64,000 bases of DNA from Malaya genurostris. Its lineage: Eukaryota; Arthropoda; Insecta; Diptera; Culicidae. Numbering within the stretch: the first letter of the stretch is position 1; every line of letters starts with the position of its first letter. Under the pieces are notes generated by a model. That model ran no database searches. It was not told the DNA's origin and saw nothing but the letters and a program-made list of their open reading frames with translations. The stretch spans positions 123,615,340 to 123,679,339 of the forward strand of contig NC_080570.1 of assembly GCF_030247185.1 (NCBI RefSeq), in the 5' to 3' direction. Of this stretch, positions 12,721-23,218 are shown one piece after another. The translations under genes and the position numbers were made by a program.

Positions 12721-14164
12721 ACGCGACCGACTACTTTGATCGAATTTGAACCAGTTTTTCTCTAAGGAAGTGTAAACAAACCGATGTCAAAGATTTTCCA
12801 CAGAGAAACTCAAGATTACAATGTCCCATACAGTTCATCAAAAAATGTTGGATCAGTAATCGTGAACCGGTGAACTTAGTAATAAAACAATGTTGTTGAC
12901 CCTTCGTTAATAAGCGTCGATAAACATTGGAAAAGGACGGTAAAATGTATAGAAACAATACAAGTTTGGAAGGAAGTAAACATATGTAAACATATCGCAA
13001 ACAATATTTTGTTACTTCCATTTACTTTAATGCCTCGTAAGCAAGGATGGCTTTTATCGTATCAAAGAACGTTCAATCTTCACTCTTCACACGATTGAAT
13101 CAGTGCCATCAAAGAGAAATGGAAAACATCGCAACAACAAACACCCGGCATGGCTCATTTAACATAGAATAGACACCAGTGCGAGAGTGAATTTCTCTCG
13201 ATGACATTTCTGAGAATCAAAGGTTAGCACGCTGCTGTGGAGATCCTCTCTGAAGCAACAAACGGTCGCTTATTATCGTTTCGCGATCCGATTCTGTATG
13301 GGCAGTGGATAATTACGATAGAATCATTTTACTATTGCCGCTTATTCTAACTATGTGCATATAACCTTTGTATAAGTTGTGTCTATGAAAATGTATGTGA
13401 ATGCTGCACACAAGGGTTTTGAAATATTGCAACCTAGTATGAGAAACATCAAGATGAACCATCGATTCCATTTTCTGCGATAATTGTCAACTTGCGATTC
13501 TCTCTTGGGAAATTCCACACAGCAACGATCATTATCAGACTGTATATTTTTTCATGGGCCGTGAAATACTCAGAGTATGAAGTGAAGCGAAGAAATGTAG
13601 AAATATTCTCTCGCGGTTCATGCATTGAGAGACTCGAGTTCATATAGCATCTTCTTCCGGATTGAAAATGTTGTATACAATATAGATAGCAATATAGCAG
13701 CTTCTGTCAAATTTTCGGCAATCACCAACACTGCTCGTAAGATAAGAATATAACAAATTATACAGTTTCTTAGTAATAATTCTAATTGATTCTTGCTTCC
13801 CTGTTTCAATATCCACTCCATATGCAGCAAAAAACGCGATTTCTTTCATATTGCAACATAATATTAATTTTACATAAACAAACATTGGCATAGTTACGAC
13901 GCATGTAGCGATTCGACGCTTGTTGTTTTGTTTCTAATAATAATTAAACTGCAACTGACGGCAAGCCGATTTCATTGAGGGATCCATTTTGAATGGTATA
14001 TGAAAAATCATAGACTATTCCATCTTGAGTTTATCTTTGGATTTTCCTTCTTTAACAATAGAGGCGGACAAGTGGTGTTGGAGGGGCGTAATAATTTACT
14101 TTTAGTCCACATTCATAAGGTGAGCGTTGAAAATTACAAAGCGTCGTTTAAAATGATGCTGAGA
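12721..14164. other. Intergenic, no gene seen
   Basis: ORFs here (for example 12731-13021, 13449-13643 and 13640-13891, all minus) overlap each other in different frames and show no domain. Nothing else is supported. Confidence 0.45.
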
Positions 14165-15277
14165 CCCACTTGTACGGGGCGGCCAGATTTTCCCCCAGAC
14201 GGCTATGTCTGCCATTTTTTTTCGGAATTCTGCCAGAATTCCGGCAAAAGTCTAACAACAATGCAACAACCGTTTCTGGCAGAGAATTTCGTCTAACGGT
14301 TATTAACGGTTCTTTTTCTGTCGGATTCTTGCCATACAAGATTGACAGAACCGTTTTGAATCGGTTCTACATTTTTAGCGTCTTGGTTTTATTTTTTCAA
14401 TAAAAAGTATATATGAAAGGCAATAAGTTATGCCCTTCACATGTACTAATCATGGAAAATGTTATTGCCAATAACATTGCTTTCTCACTACCAAACATTT
14501 CCATATTTCAATCTTTTTTTTTATATCGTTTATTCACCCCCGGTTTTAACCTAATAATGGTCGTTCACCCGGTATGTATCAGATTGGGGTAGGGGTTTGG
14601 GGGTGGCTGGGAGATATAAGGTGGGGCATCTAGGGGAAAGGGGGGGGAGTTTTTACATAGAGTCAGTAATAATGGTTAAATTTCATGGTATCGGTTTATA
14701 TGTCTTAGATTGTGAGGGGATAGAGATAGAGAAAGAGAGAAGATAGGGATAAGCTTAAGACTACGTTAAAGACTATTTTTCTGTGCTGGTCTGGGTTTGA
14801 TGTTACAGATTCGGGCCGCGGGTAACATCCCCGAGGGCAGCGCCCCCGGCGGATGGCCGCTTAGGTGCTGGGTCTGTGGCGGATTGCTTTCTGGAGGTCG
14901 GGACCAGGCTCCTGGTCTCGGTCCTGTATTCGGGTGATGGTTGCAGGTGGAGGTCCGTTGGAAGTGGGGTCCAGTGATCGGCGTTCCGGGAGGCCAGCCT
15001 CTCGCGGTGGCGGAGTCGTGCCTCGGATAGTAGTGAAACAGTGCTCTGGTATCATATTTCAATCACATTTACCTCATTTCAACATTCGTTTTTTGTTTGT
15101 ACATGAGGGATTTACGAATATCAAACGAAGTCGACTTAAAACAAAGAAAAAAGAAGGAAGAGAGAAATAAAGAAGACACGTAAGGCGAGATAATGACGCA
15201 ATTTCGCCTGGACAATTTTGACAGCAGCCGGAATGCAGCCAGCCTTCTGACGGTTGCCAGAACTCCTCACAAGCGGG
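14165..15277. mobile_element. CCCACTTGT TIR element, copy 1, with a LINE insertion
   Basis: Aligns with 36634-37387 over its whole length. The left end is CCCACTTGTACGGGGCG; the right end CTCACAAGCGGG inverts to CCCGCTTGTGAG, a short imperfect TIR. Without the 539-bp insert and its duplication the copy is about 562 bp, versus about 557 bp for copy 2 without its own insert. Flanks are GA on both sides (TA at copy 2), compatible with a 2-bp duplication. Internal palindromes around CCAGAATTCCGG occur near the left end. No transposase. Confidence 0.65.
14514..15052 (-). mobile_element. 5'-truncated non-LTR retrotransposon insertion
   Basis: Inserted in copy 1 of the CCCACTTGT element: the 12-bp direct repeat CATATTTCAATC occurs at 14502-14513 and 15053-15064 and only once in copy 2. 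The minus-strand 3' end carries an A tract after GAATAAACGATATA. The same 3' tail occurs in a 63-bp insertion at 44891-44953. The 5' part is GC-rich relative to the window and its ORFs (14766-15062) show no EN or RT motif, so this is probably 3' UTR only. Confidence 0.75.
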
Positions 15278-16101
15278 GAAGAACGTAAAATTTATTCTAA
15301 TTTAAAAAACTTGTTAGTTGATGGGCAAACGAACCGACAAACACAATGTTCGGTACTGGCTATATCAGCTCCCGGTTTCCGATTCCGAATCAAAATTCCA
15401 AAATAGAACTTACTTCGATTTCTCAAAAATGGCTTAATCGATTTTCATAAACTTAGATTCAAATAAAAGGTATTACAGTATAGTTGGCTGTTCACTTATA
15501 TCCGGATCCGATTTTCGGTGCTAGTATTATAGAAATATGAGAGTTAACAACTTCAAGCCTTCGTTTGTAATGGCGATGCATAAACGTTAATTCCTTAGAA
15601 CTGTTCCAGTACATAGATATTAATAGTTGATGTCCATTCTTTTTATATGCTTTCTGGGATTCAGTTCCAGTACCGGCCACTACAAAACCTTTTTGTTATT
15701 TACTTTGGCAACTGTTATATACTCACGTATAACAGTTTGCTATGTTCTTGATACCAAATCGAGAGTAGTGATAATAAAGGAGCTTGGCTCAGTCTTAAGC
15801 AGTTCTTAAAGGTAACTAATCGCTCTTGTCTTTTTATCCGAAAATCTGAAAACGTTATAATGTGCATGTGATATTTAAAACCGTAATAGATTAATTGGAT
15901 TAACGAAGTATACAAAAGCAACCAAGCTGATTTGGTGAACTTCAAATGACTCTTGATTTAAAATTTAAAAACTTGAATTCATGTCGGTAATTGGTTTGCT
16001 TTTCTAAAAAGGCGAAAATATAAAAATTAAAATAAAGTGCTAAATTTTACAAAAAAAATCTTTTTCATAATACGTTTACCGTTAGGCTTTTTTCCAACGT
16101 A
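15278..16101. other. Intergenic with dispersed repeat
   Basis: About 15320-15535 contains a diverged copy of the repeat seen at 128-908 (TCGATTTTCATAAACTTAGA, then ATCCGGATCCGA). The ORFs at 15492-15680 and 15627-15809 have no recognised domain. Confidence 0.45.
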
Positions 16102-16954
16102 CACACTTAGAAAATTTCGCAGAATTCGGTAATTTTTTACCGAATTGTCAACAGCTGAACGTTCGGTAATCAGTTCGGTAATTAAATTGATTACCGATCG
16201 TTCGGTAATTGCTAAACTGTCAAACAACTACCTTAAACTGTAAACCAAATGAATCTAACTGATTGTTCGGTAATTTTTTGTTTGTTTGTTTTCCTTTGGT
16301 TAAAATTCTGGATTTTCGGATTTTAAAAAACAACACAAATTCACAAATAAGAATGAAGTAAATTCCAACCTGTTGTGGCTATGGTTTTATTCCACGAAAA
16401 AAAAGAGTCAAATGTTCCGGCTGACCGGAATTATGAGTGCCTTCCAAAACACTGCACTATCCTTCGAGCCCACCAGAAATTACCTTCGAACGATTTGTGT
16501 AGGCAGCAAGTGGACAAGTGATATTAATTTTTTTCCGCCTATAAGTAAACAAAAAGCTTTTAGTGGTGCAAATGTTATAAAAATTTTAGCACCTGTATCT
16601 CAATCCATTCGATGAACTTTTCGAGATTTTTATCGTTTGGTTAATAAAAAGACACTGAAAATTTTAATAACTGTTTGACAGTTAGGTTCACGACAGTCAG
16701 TTTTCACAGAAGTTCGGTTATTGGAAGATAATTTAACCATACGGACGGTATGTTTTTTACCGTACTCGGCGACTATTCAGATTTACTGTATGAATTGTAT
16801 ATCTATTTACAGAATTCTGTGTTTTCATTGCGTAAAACTGATCGTCCGGTAAAAATTTGCATAATTGTTGTAAAATGAAGTTCATGTACCGAAATATCGG
16901 TAATTTCTGTTGAATACCGAAAGTTCCGAACAACGGAATCGAATCTTAGTGTGT
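16102..16954. mobile_element. TA-flanked TIR element (CACACTTAGA family), copy 1
   Basis: Starts CACACTTAGAAAATTTCG and ends CGAATCTTAGTGTG, with TA at 16100-16101 and 16955-16956. Subterminal regions are filled with CGGTAAT/ATTACCG repeats. A second copy in inverse orientation is at 42439-43312. Both copies hold a short ORF beginning MWLWFYSTKKK (16373-16615 here), but the copies diverge soon after and I see no transposase motif. A non-autonomous DNA transposon, 853 bp. Confidence 0.8.
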
Positions 16955-17270
16955 ATATCTAAAATTTAACAGGTTTTTGATAGAAATTTTTCGAGTCAGG
17001 TAATCTGTGTCCCCACCAAGCATTATTGCTGTAATACAGTTCTCGGAATAAAAAGTTTGTCTAATAAGGAGGACTTGATTCTTTCCATTAATTATTTACA
17101 AGTGTTTAATTTTAGATAGGTTAGATTTAGTCCATTTGTAATGCGCCTTCAGTTTAAAATTATTTAACTAGTTATATTCGAGCATACAATAAAGTTCAAT
17201 AGCACTAAAAAAATCATGTTACAGTACCAAATCTTAATGCCTACAGTAATCAACTCAAATTAATATCCTA

Positions 17271-17786
17271 CTACTCCAGATAGTCATATTCGGCCACTGT
17301 CAGCTCTCGGACATCATCCGCCAAAACTTTCACCTGACGTCGAATGGTTAGCCGGGTTAAAGTAGCACACCGACGATACTCCTTCAGCAGATGAATATCC
17401 CACAGGAACTCAGCGCACACGTCCAATTCCCGTTGACTGCGAAAGTATAGCTGAACTATGGCATCACGGAATTCCTCCGGTACAGTAGCCGGAAAGGAGC
17501 GAGCGAACAGCTGTTCCAGTGCTCGATTCTGCTGCTCAACCGCCCGTTGTTCCTGAACCGAGTTCACCAACGAATTTGAATTTCCAACTTGGTCAGTTGG
17601 TCGAGATCTTGCGTTCAATTGAGTGTCATACTGCGACCCGAATAACCAATTCGGATCAATTTGAGCCTAAAATCGAGATCGATTTTATTCTAATTCAATG
17701 CTAAAATTGCGAACTCTTTAAAAACTACTTACACTACAAACGGTTAGCAGTGCACACAGAGTTAAGTATTTAACGATGACTTCCAT
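17271..17786 (-). CDS. Small secreted two-cysteine protein, 149 aa (family A, paralog of 39.1 kb)
   Basis: Two exons on the minus strand: 17786-17733 (18 codons, ending exactly after the predicted signal peptide MEVIVKYLTLCALLTVCS) and 17666-17271. The intron is phase 0 with GTAAGT and TTTTAG sites. The mature part starts AQIDPNW and is glutamine- and arginine-rich, helical-looking, with only two cysteines spaced C-x15-C. A segment PEEFRDAIV lies about 14 residues before the first Cys. The same layout (signal exon, phase-0 intron, AQ start, P-Q-Q-V-K-D-A-V, C-x15-C) is found at 39101-39523, so I infer paralogy. It is presumably secreted, with one disulfide possible. I recognise no named family or function. 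Confidence 0.75.
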
Positions 17787-17838
17787 TGCTTTCTCGACAG
17801 CTTGAACAGGTAATAGTGCGAACCTGCCAGCATCTAGT

Positions 17839-17845
17839 CTTTATA
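17839..17845 (-). promoter_or_regulatory. TATA box of the 17.3 kb secreted-protein gene
   Basis: TATAAAG on the minus strand, about 53 bp upstream of the ATG at 17786. A start about 30 bp downstream (near 17815) would leave a short 5' UTR. This fits a compact, strongly transcribed secreted-protein gene; position is the only evidence. Confidence 0.5.
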
Positions 17846-19871
17846 CAGTTTCCATCTGTTGTTGTTTTCCCTGTGCTAATCCGCTGCAGTTGTCATCGTT
17901 ATCTCGTACCATCCTCCCGGCTTTGGCAGGTTGTTGATTGTGAGGTTTAGTCTGTGGCTTATTCCTTATCTTCTTTATTTTTCTTCCGTCATGCCACCTC
18001 CGTCTGCGTACCGTCGCAATGGCAACAAGTTCCACCGACGGACGGTTCGTCATCATCCGTGAGTGGGTGTACTGATAAGATTGATTTCTTCGAGGGCTTT
18101 CCATTTAACGATAGCATCACCATCATCCTTGGTGGCTGTTTTCGGCTAGTAGCCAAATCAGCATTTTTCTATGGTTGGAGAAAGTTTGATTAATGAATGA
18201 TAAATTGCGTAACGCTGTTCGGGCTGCTTCAACGGCCTTCACAAACCTTATCAGTGCTCTAAATGTCCGGAAGCAAGATGCTTTACGAAATGAGGAAGAC
18301 ACAGGTGATTGGATTCTAAAATTGATTGATTTTATGTTGATCAAACTAATTTATTTCTTAAACTTCGAGAAATTGTGCCTGTGATTGATGTTGAATCACA
18401 GCCACTCTATCTTGTTGAACTAGTATTCACAATGTATATAACTAATTAATATCTGATGCTTACAATTTCAATGTATATCACACAAGCTAAAGTTACTTCA
18501 CTCAAATAGCTCTTAAACTTGATCTTTGACGGGTCTCGCATTTCGAAACAGAACGGTAAAGAACGAACGAGAAATTTGCCATTAAAATCATGGGTTCAAA
18601 AATGTATTTAAATGCATGGGTTCAAAAATGTAAATTCATGTAAAGAATTAAGATTCTGAGAAAATTCTGGAGCACTCCTATTGACCTCCATTTTTAGCGT
18701 GTCATTGATCGAGATACGGAGATTATGTAAACTTCCGACGTCCCATATTCCGTTTAAAACCCAAAAGTTTAAATGTGAGGCCCAAAAGTTTTTGTAATAA
18801 TTAACCGTATGTCACCTTAGTCATCAACAAGCATCATGCCTGCTGTTAAATTTTGATATTTGCTTCGTAGTTGTTCAGTTGTGGCATTGAAGCAAGAGTA
18901 GTGATGCGTCAAAATTTTACTCGTGCATCCCGAAAATCCAGGTTACTCGCACGCAAAGTAGTCGAAATTGATGAATGTGGCCAAAATTACTGTTACTAAT
19001 GTTGTAAAAGTGTTCGGAGAACATTTGTCGACCGCAAAAAAGACTGAATGGGAAAGTAGAAAGAAGTGGCCCGAACCCCAACATCTGCATCCAAGATATA
19101 GCAAACGAGCTAGGAATGATGATTTCAAATCGTGTGATAAGAAAATCAAGTCGATCGGTCGCGCAAGCAGCTAATGAGTTTTTACTACAGGGTGGATTAT
19201 GAAACCTCTAACAGGACTTACAGAACAGGAATACTGAGCTGAGCTGAGCTGAAGTAGACCGCCGGTAGTTGCACTTCGTGATTAACCGAATGAGGGGAAA
19301 TGTACAATGAACCAAGAAAATGAAGCTTGGGAGAAGCAAATCATTTTCACTGTACATATCCACTCACTTCTAAATTTTTATTTGATGATCAATAACGACG
19401 CTGGCTACGACCAAATGCTGTGCTACTGAGGGAAATAAAGGAATGTTAGTCCGATACTCGTTGTTTCTAGAGACCACGGGTACCACTGTATCTCCACGAG
19501 CATCACGGGATAGGAGATTTGTTAGTAACGTTTGTTAGAACGAGATCCGGATATGTTTTGGTAAACAATATGATCTCAACAAAACCTGATTTTCGATACT
19601 CAGGAGAAATATGAGTAAGAAAAATATAAAATATCTCCAAGGAACGATCTCACCAGTATCCCTTTTCTCCCACTCGCTCTGCTGTCAGCAACGCGAGATG
19701 AAACACGACCATTGAAAGAATAAAATAAAAACACTCGCGAAAGGGTCCGCTGCAGACCAACCCTAGACCTTCGTTCTGAATGACACGATCGACTTGTAAA
19801 CTTTCACACATTCCATAGAAATCCGACAACACCGATGAATGGAGGACCGCCTCAAAACATAAATGCAAGTA
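17846..19871. other. Intergenic, no gene seen
   Basis: No recognised gene. Short ORFs at 17841-18104 (minus, basic), 18193-18384 and 18968-19174 (plus) have no domain and overlap antisense ORFs of equal length. A small GAGCT simple repeat lies near 19234-19250. Confidence 0.45.
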
Positions 19872-20024
19872 AAGACTGTTCCAGAAAGTATGGACGCAAC
19901 TAAAAACCCCAGTCATTTCGTAATGGTTTAGAATCTGTCAATTTTTATGGCTGCGTCCTGTTGTTTACACTCTTCTCTAACCACTTGTGCAGTTGTTTAT
20001 TCGTTTTCATTAGTTTGTTTCGAA

Positions 20025-21101
20025 ATGCGTGGACTTTCAGCAGAACAACGTCGAAAAATTGTGTACAAATGGTGCACAGAACGCGGACTGTCACTGAGAA
20101 AGATAGCAAAAATGGAAGTAGTAAGTGAAAAAACCGAGCGAAATGCAATCAGGAAGTTCGGTGAGGATAACACCTTTGTGGATAAACCGAAAACGGGTCG
20201 AAAAAAAGGTCCTGCTAACCCTCAGTTGGATAAACGTATACTGGAGGCGTTCGAGCAAAAGAAGGAGGTTTCAGTTCGGGATGTGGCCAAAAAAGTGGGC
20301 ACTTCGAAGTCAAATGTTCTTCGTGCTAAGGAACGTTTGAATCTTCGAACCTATAAGAAACAGGAACAACCAAAACATAGTCCGAAACAAGAAGCATCGA
20401 TCAGGCCGAGGGTTCGAAAGCTGTACAATACGATTCTTGCTGGAAATTTGAACTGCATAATCATGGACGACGAAACCTACGAGACACTCGATTACAAATC
20501 CTTGCCGGGACCACGATATTATACGGTGCGAGAAGGGCAAGTGTTAAACCAGTCCGAGACATCGATTGAAGTCGAAAAATTTGGTAAGAAAGTTATAGTC
20601 TGGCAAGCAATTTGTAGCTGCGGTAAGATTTCGAAACCCTTCATCACCACTGCTTCAATGAACAGCGAAACATACATCAAGGAATGTTTACAAAAACGAC
20701 TTCTACCCATGATTCGAAGCCACAAGGATCCTGTTGTCTTCTGGCAAGATCTTGCTTCTTGCCACTACTCGAAATCAACGGTAGAATGGTATACTACCAA
20801 AAATGTCACTTTCGTCCCAAAAGACATGAATCCATCAAATTGCCCACAACTTCGACTAATTGAGGAATTTTATGCATTAACGAAGGCACATCTTAGGAAA
20901 CATGTCTCACAACTTCGACTAATTGAGGAATTTTATGCATTAACGAAGGCACATCTTAGGAAACATGTCTCGGCAGCCGAAACCATTCAACAGTTCGAAA
21001 AAAAATTGAAAAAAGTGTCAAAACTTGTCGCCAAGAACTCTGTACGGAATTTAATGAGGAACGTTCGGAAGATGGTGCGCCAGCTAGTCTACAATGGCTA
21101 A
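20025..21101 (+). CDS. DD37E Tc1/mariner transposase with duplicated catalytic segment
   Basis: Cut-and-paste transposase, 358 codons from the ATG at 20025; I prefer this start because MRGLSAEQRRKIVYKWC begins the helix-turn-helix region, although the frame is open from 19947. Two HTH-like units are followed by a KTGRKKGP linker. Catalytic residues: first Asp in CIIMDDETY, second in FWQDLASCHYS, Glu in LRLIEEFYAL; exactly 37 residues separate second Asp and Glu. The segment QLRLIEEFYALTKAHLRKHV plus one residue occurs twice in tandem, giving a second Glu at a spacing of 58. Without it the length would be about 337 aa. No stop or frameshift. Function of the duplicated protein is doubtful. Confidence 0.9.
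   Translation: MRGLSAEQRRKIVYKWCTERGLSLRKIAKMEVVSEKTERNAIRKFGEDNTFVDKPKTGRKKGPANPQLDKRILEAFEQKKEVSVRDVAKKVGTSKSNVLRAKERLNLRTYKKQEQPKHSPKQEASIRPRVRKLYNTILAGNLNCIIMDDETYETLDYKSLPGPRYYTVREGQVLNQSETSIEVEKFGKKVIVWQAICSCGKISKPFITTASMNSETYIKECLQKRLLPMIRSHKDPVVFWQDLASCHYSKSTVEWYTTKNVTFVPKDMNPSNCPQLRLIEEFYALTKAHLRKHVSQLRLIEEFYALTKAHLRKHVSAAETIQQFEKKLKKVSKLVAKNSVRNLMRNVRKMVRQLVYNG
20845..20970 (+). repeat. Perfect 63-bp tandem duplication inside the transposase gene
   Basis: Units 20845-20907 and 20908-20970 look identical and in frame (21 codons). They duplicate the catalytic glutamate and the helix after it. Identity of the two units implies a recent event. Confidence 0.95.
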
Positions 21102-21236
21102 GTAGCAAATGTTGAGAATAATATTCTGTTGTTGTAGTCTAATATCATTAGTATATCGAATAAAATTTGAATATCTATCACTTGTGAATTATTTACAGCG
21201 AAATCAAAGTGCGTCCATACTTTCTGGGACAGTCTT

Positions 21237-22255
21237 TATTAGCGGGCATTGATATTTGTATGGTTATCAACTAATATGATCTGCAAAATTTATAATCACA
21301 AGTCTTGTGGATTGTTGTGCTCTATAAATGTACATTTAGATGGTCTCAGACATGTGTGACAGAAATTGCACGACAGTAAACGTTCAAAAATGGAGTTTTC
21401 GGCCGCTACTGCAGGAACCAAAAACCGGTGATCGGTACAGCCAAGTTAGAATAAATACCAACTAACAAAACTTTGGAATTAAAACAGTTTTGAAACAAGC
21501 GAATTTTTCGGTTTTTTTTTGCATCGTTACTTCTAATGACAATTTAAAACTTTCAACACTAATCACCTCGTATTTTCGGACCTAGAAGCAGTATCTCTAT
21601 GAAATTTAATTTCATACGGGATAATAACACTTTTCATTTGAATATAAGTTTTTGAAATAGGCCAATCAATATCTAAAAACATATCAGGAACTGAAGAAGT
21701 AAACTGGCCCCACCCGAAGCGAAATTCTGGGTACGGACCTGCTGACGTCCGAATTACTATGAAAAAGATTCGGATAACATGCTTAAACCTTTGATAGATG
21801 ACCCGAATGTAGTAGAGATTTGCTATAATGAAATAATAAAGTCAAGGTATTATTGTGATATAATAAAATAATAAAGCCATGTATAACATACATAACAGAA
21901 AAAACAGCATTCTACCTGAACATTTTTCTAATCTTTCACACAAATTTGCTTGTTGAATTATGCTATGATTTTTCCTCAAAAGTTGGCCTCGTTTCAAATG
22001 TAAAGCTGAACAATTTCAGCGCGTTCTTTTGTGTGTGTACTGTTCCGTAGTAAAATTGTCTTGAAATGACGCTTTCAACGCCTCCTGTTATTAGTCGATC
22101 TGACAATTCTGTCAAAAGTTATTGGGTTGCCCGATGCTTCCACTTTAAATGGGCCACCCTGTACAAAGTCAGTTGAAGAAAACCAAAAATATATATTATT
22201 TTTCTGCTTGAGGTATTACGAAGGTTCAATTACGTGTATTTTTGGAAAGTTATAT
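21237..22255. other. Intergenic, no gene seen
   Basis: No gene recognised. About 35 bp at 21705-21745 (CCCCACCCGAAGCGAAATTC onward) recur diverged at 30444-30480, marking a dispersed repeat. Confidence 0.45.
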
Positions 22256-23218
22256 CACAGATAAAAGATATACAGGTTCGAACAAAATTTTTCAAAATCC
22301 TGTGTAACTTTCAAATTTGCTGTACGTTGAAAACACTACTGCCACCTACTCGACTGTTCGCCGCGATCTTTCAAAACGTTCCACCACAGATAACAGATTT
22401 ACAGGCTCGAACAAAATTTTTCAAAATCCTGTGTAAATTTTAAATTTGCTATACGTTGGAAACACTACTGTCACCTACTCGACTGTTCGCCGCGATCTTT
22501 TAAAACGTTCCACTACGTTCCGGAACGATAACAAAATCCTCCTGCCGGTAGAACTATTTCAACTACAACAATTTTAACACTTATCACACGATTTCCCTAA
22601 GTGTTAAAGACAGCTTTATCTCCATGTCGCATAAATTACACGAGAATCCGATCGTAATAAAACAAAAATAAACTTGTCATTTTAACCAACAGCAAAACAA
22701 AAATCTAGCGTAAAGTGAATGTTGCACCCAAAATTGTTGCTCAGTGAAAGCGGCACCCAAATCGTGGTGGCAAATCGTGTCGATCGTGGTGACATCTACA
22801 AGTGTTCGCCACGCTGATTGAGCAAATTTTACACACAGTTCATATGTGAGCCTGTATATCTGTTATCTGTGGTTCCACTACGTTCCGGAACGAAAACAAT
22901 ATCCTACTGCCTGTTATAGAAATATTCCAACTACATCCATTTTAACATTTATCACACGTGTTAAAGACAATTTTATTTCCATGTCGCATAAATCACACGA
23001 GAATTCGATCGAAATGAAACAAAAATAAACTTGTCATTTTAACCAACAGCAAAACAAAAATCTAGCGTAAAGTGAATGTTGCACCCAAAATTGTTGCTCA
23101 GTGAAAGCGGCACCCAAATCGTGGTGTCGATCGTGGTGACATCTGAAAGTGTTCGCCACGCTGATTGAGCAAATTTTACACACAATTCATATGTGAGTCT
23201 CTATATCTGTTATCTGTG
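22256..23218. mobile_element. CACAGATAAC-family TIR element, outer copy, split by a copy of itself
   Basis: The outer element consists of 22256-22384 and 22872-23218. Its ends are CACAGATAAAAGATATACAG and the inverse ending ATCTGTTATCTGTG. The flanks GTTATAT (22249-22255) and GTTATAT (23219-23225) are a perfect 7-bp target duplication. An inner relative sits between the halves. The interior has no transposase. Confidence 0.85.
22385..22871. mobile_element. CACAGATAAC-family TIR element, inner intact copy, 487 bp
   Basis: TIR CACAGATAACAGATTTACAG on the left, inverse ending TATCTGTTATCTGTG on the right. It is inserted in the outer copy with the 7-bp duplication GTTCCAC (22378-22384, 22872-22878); joining the outer flanks reproduces the sequence ACGTTCCACTACGTTCC found inside the inner copy. 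Non-autonomous. Confidence 0.85.

Larger units (their letters stand above)
19872..21236 (+). mobile_element. Tc1/mariner DD37E (ITmD37E-type) transposon, 1365 bp
   Basis: Ends AAGACTGTTCCAGAAAGTAT and the inverse ATACTTTCTGGGACAGTCTT form a TIR of about 27 bp with one mismatch, directly flanked by TA at 19870-19871 and 21237-21238. A single open transposase gene fills it. Intact frame, TIRs and target duplication suggest recent activity, except for the internal duplication noted separately. Confidence 0.9.

Noticed and set aside
14766..15170. Overlapping ORFs on both strands in a GC-rich stretch
   Set aside because: They lie in the 3' part of a truncated LINE; the high GC lengthens ORFs by chance and no RT or EN motif is seen.
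16373..16615. ORF beginning MWLWFYSTKKK shared with 42831-43040 (minus)
   Set aside because: Shared because it sits in two copies of a non-autonomous transposon; the frames diverge and no motif is present.
19650..19916. 88-codon minus ORF next to the DD37E element
   Set aside because: It runs across the transposon boundary, so it cannot be an old gene, and it has no recognisable domain.
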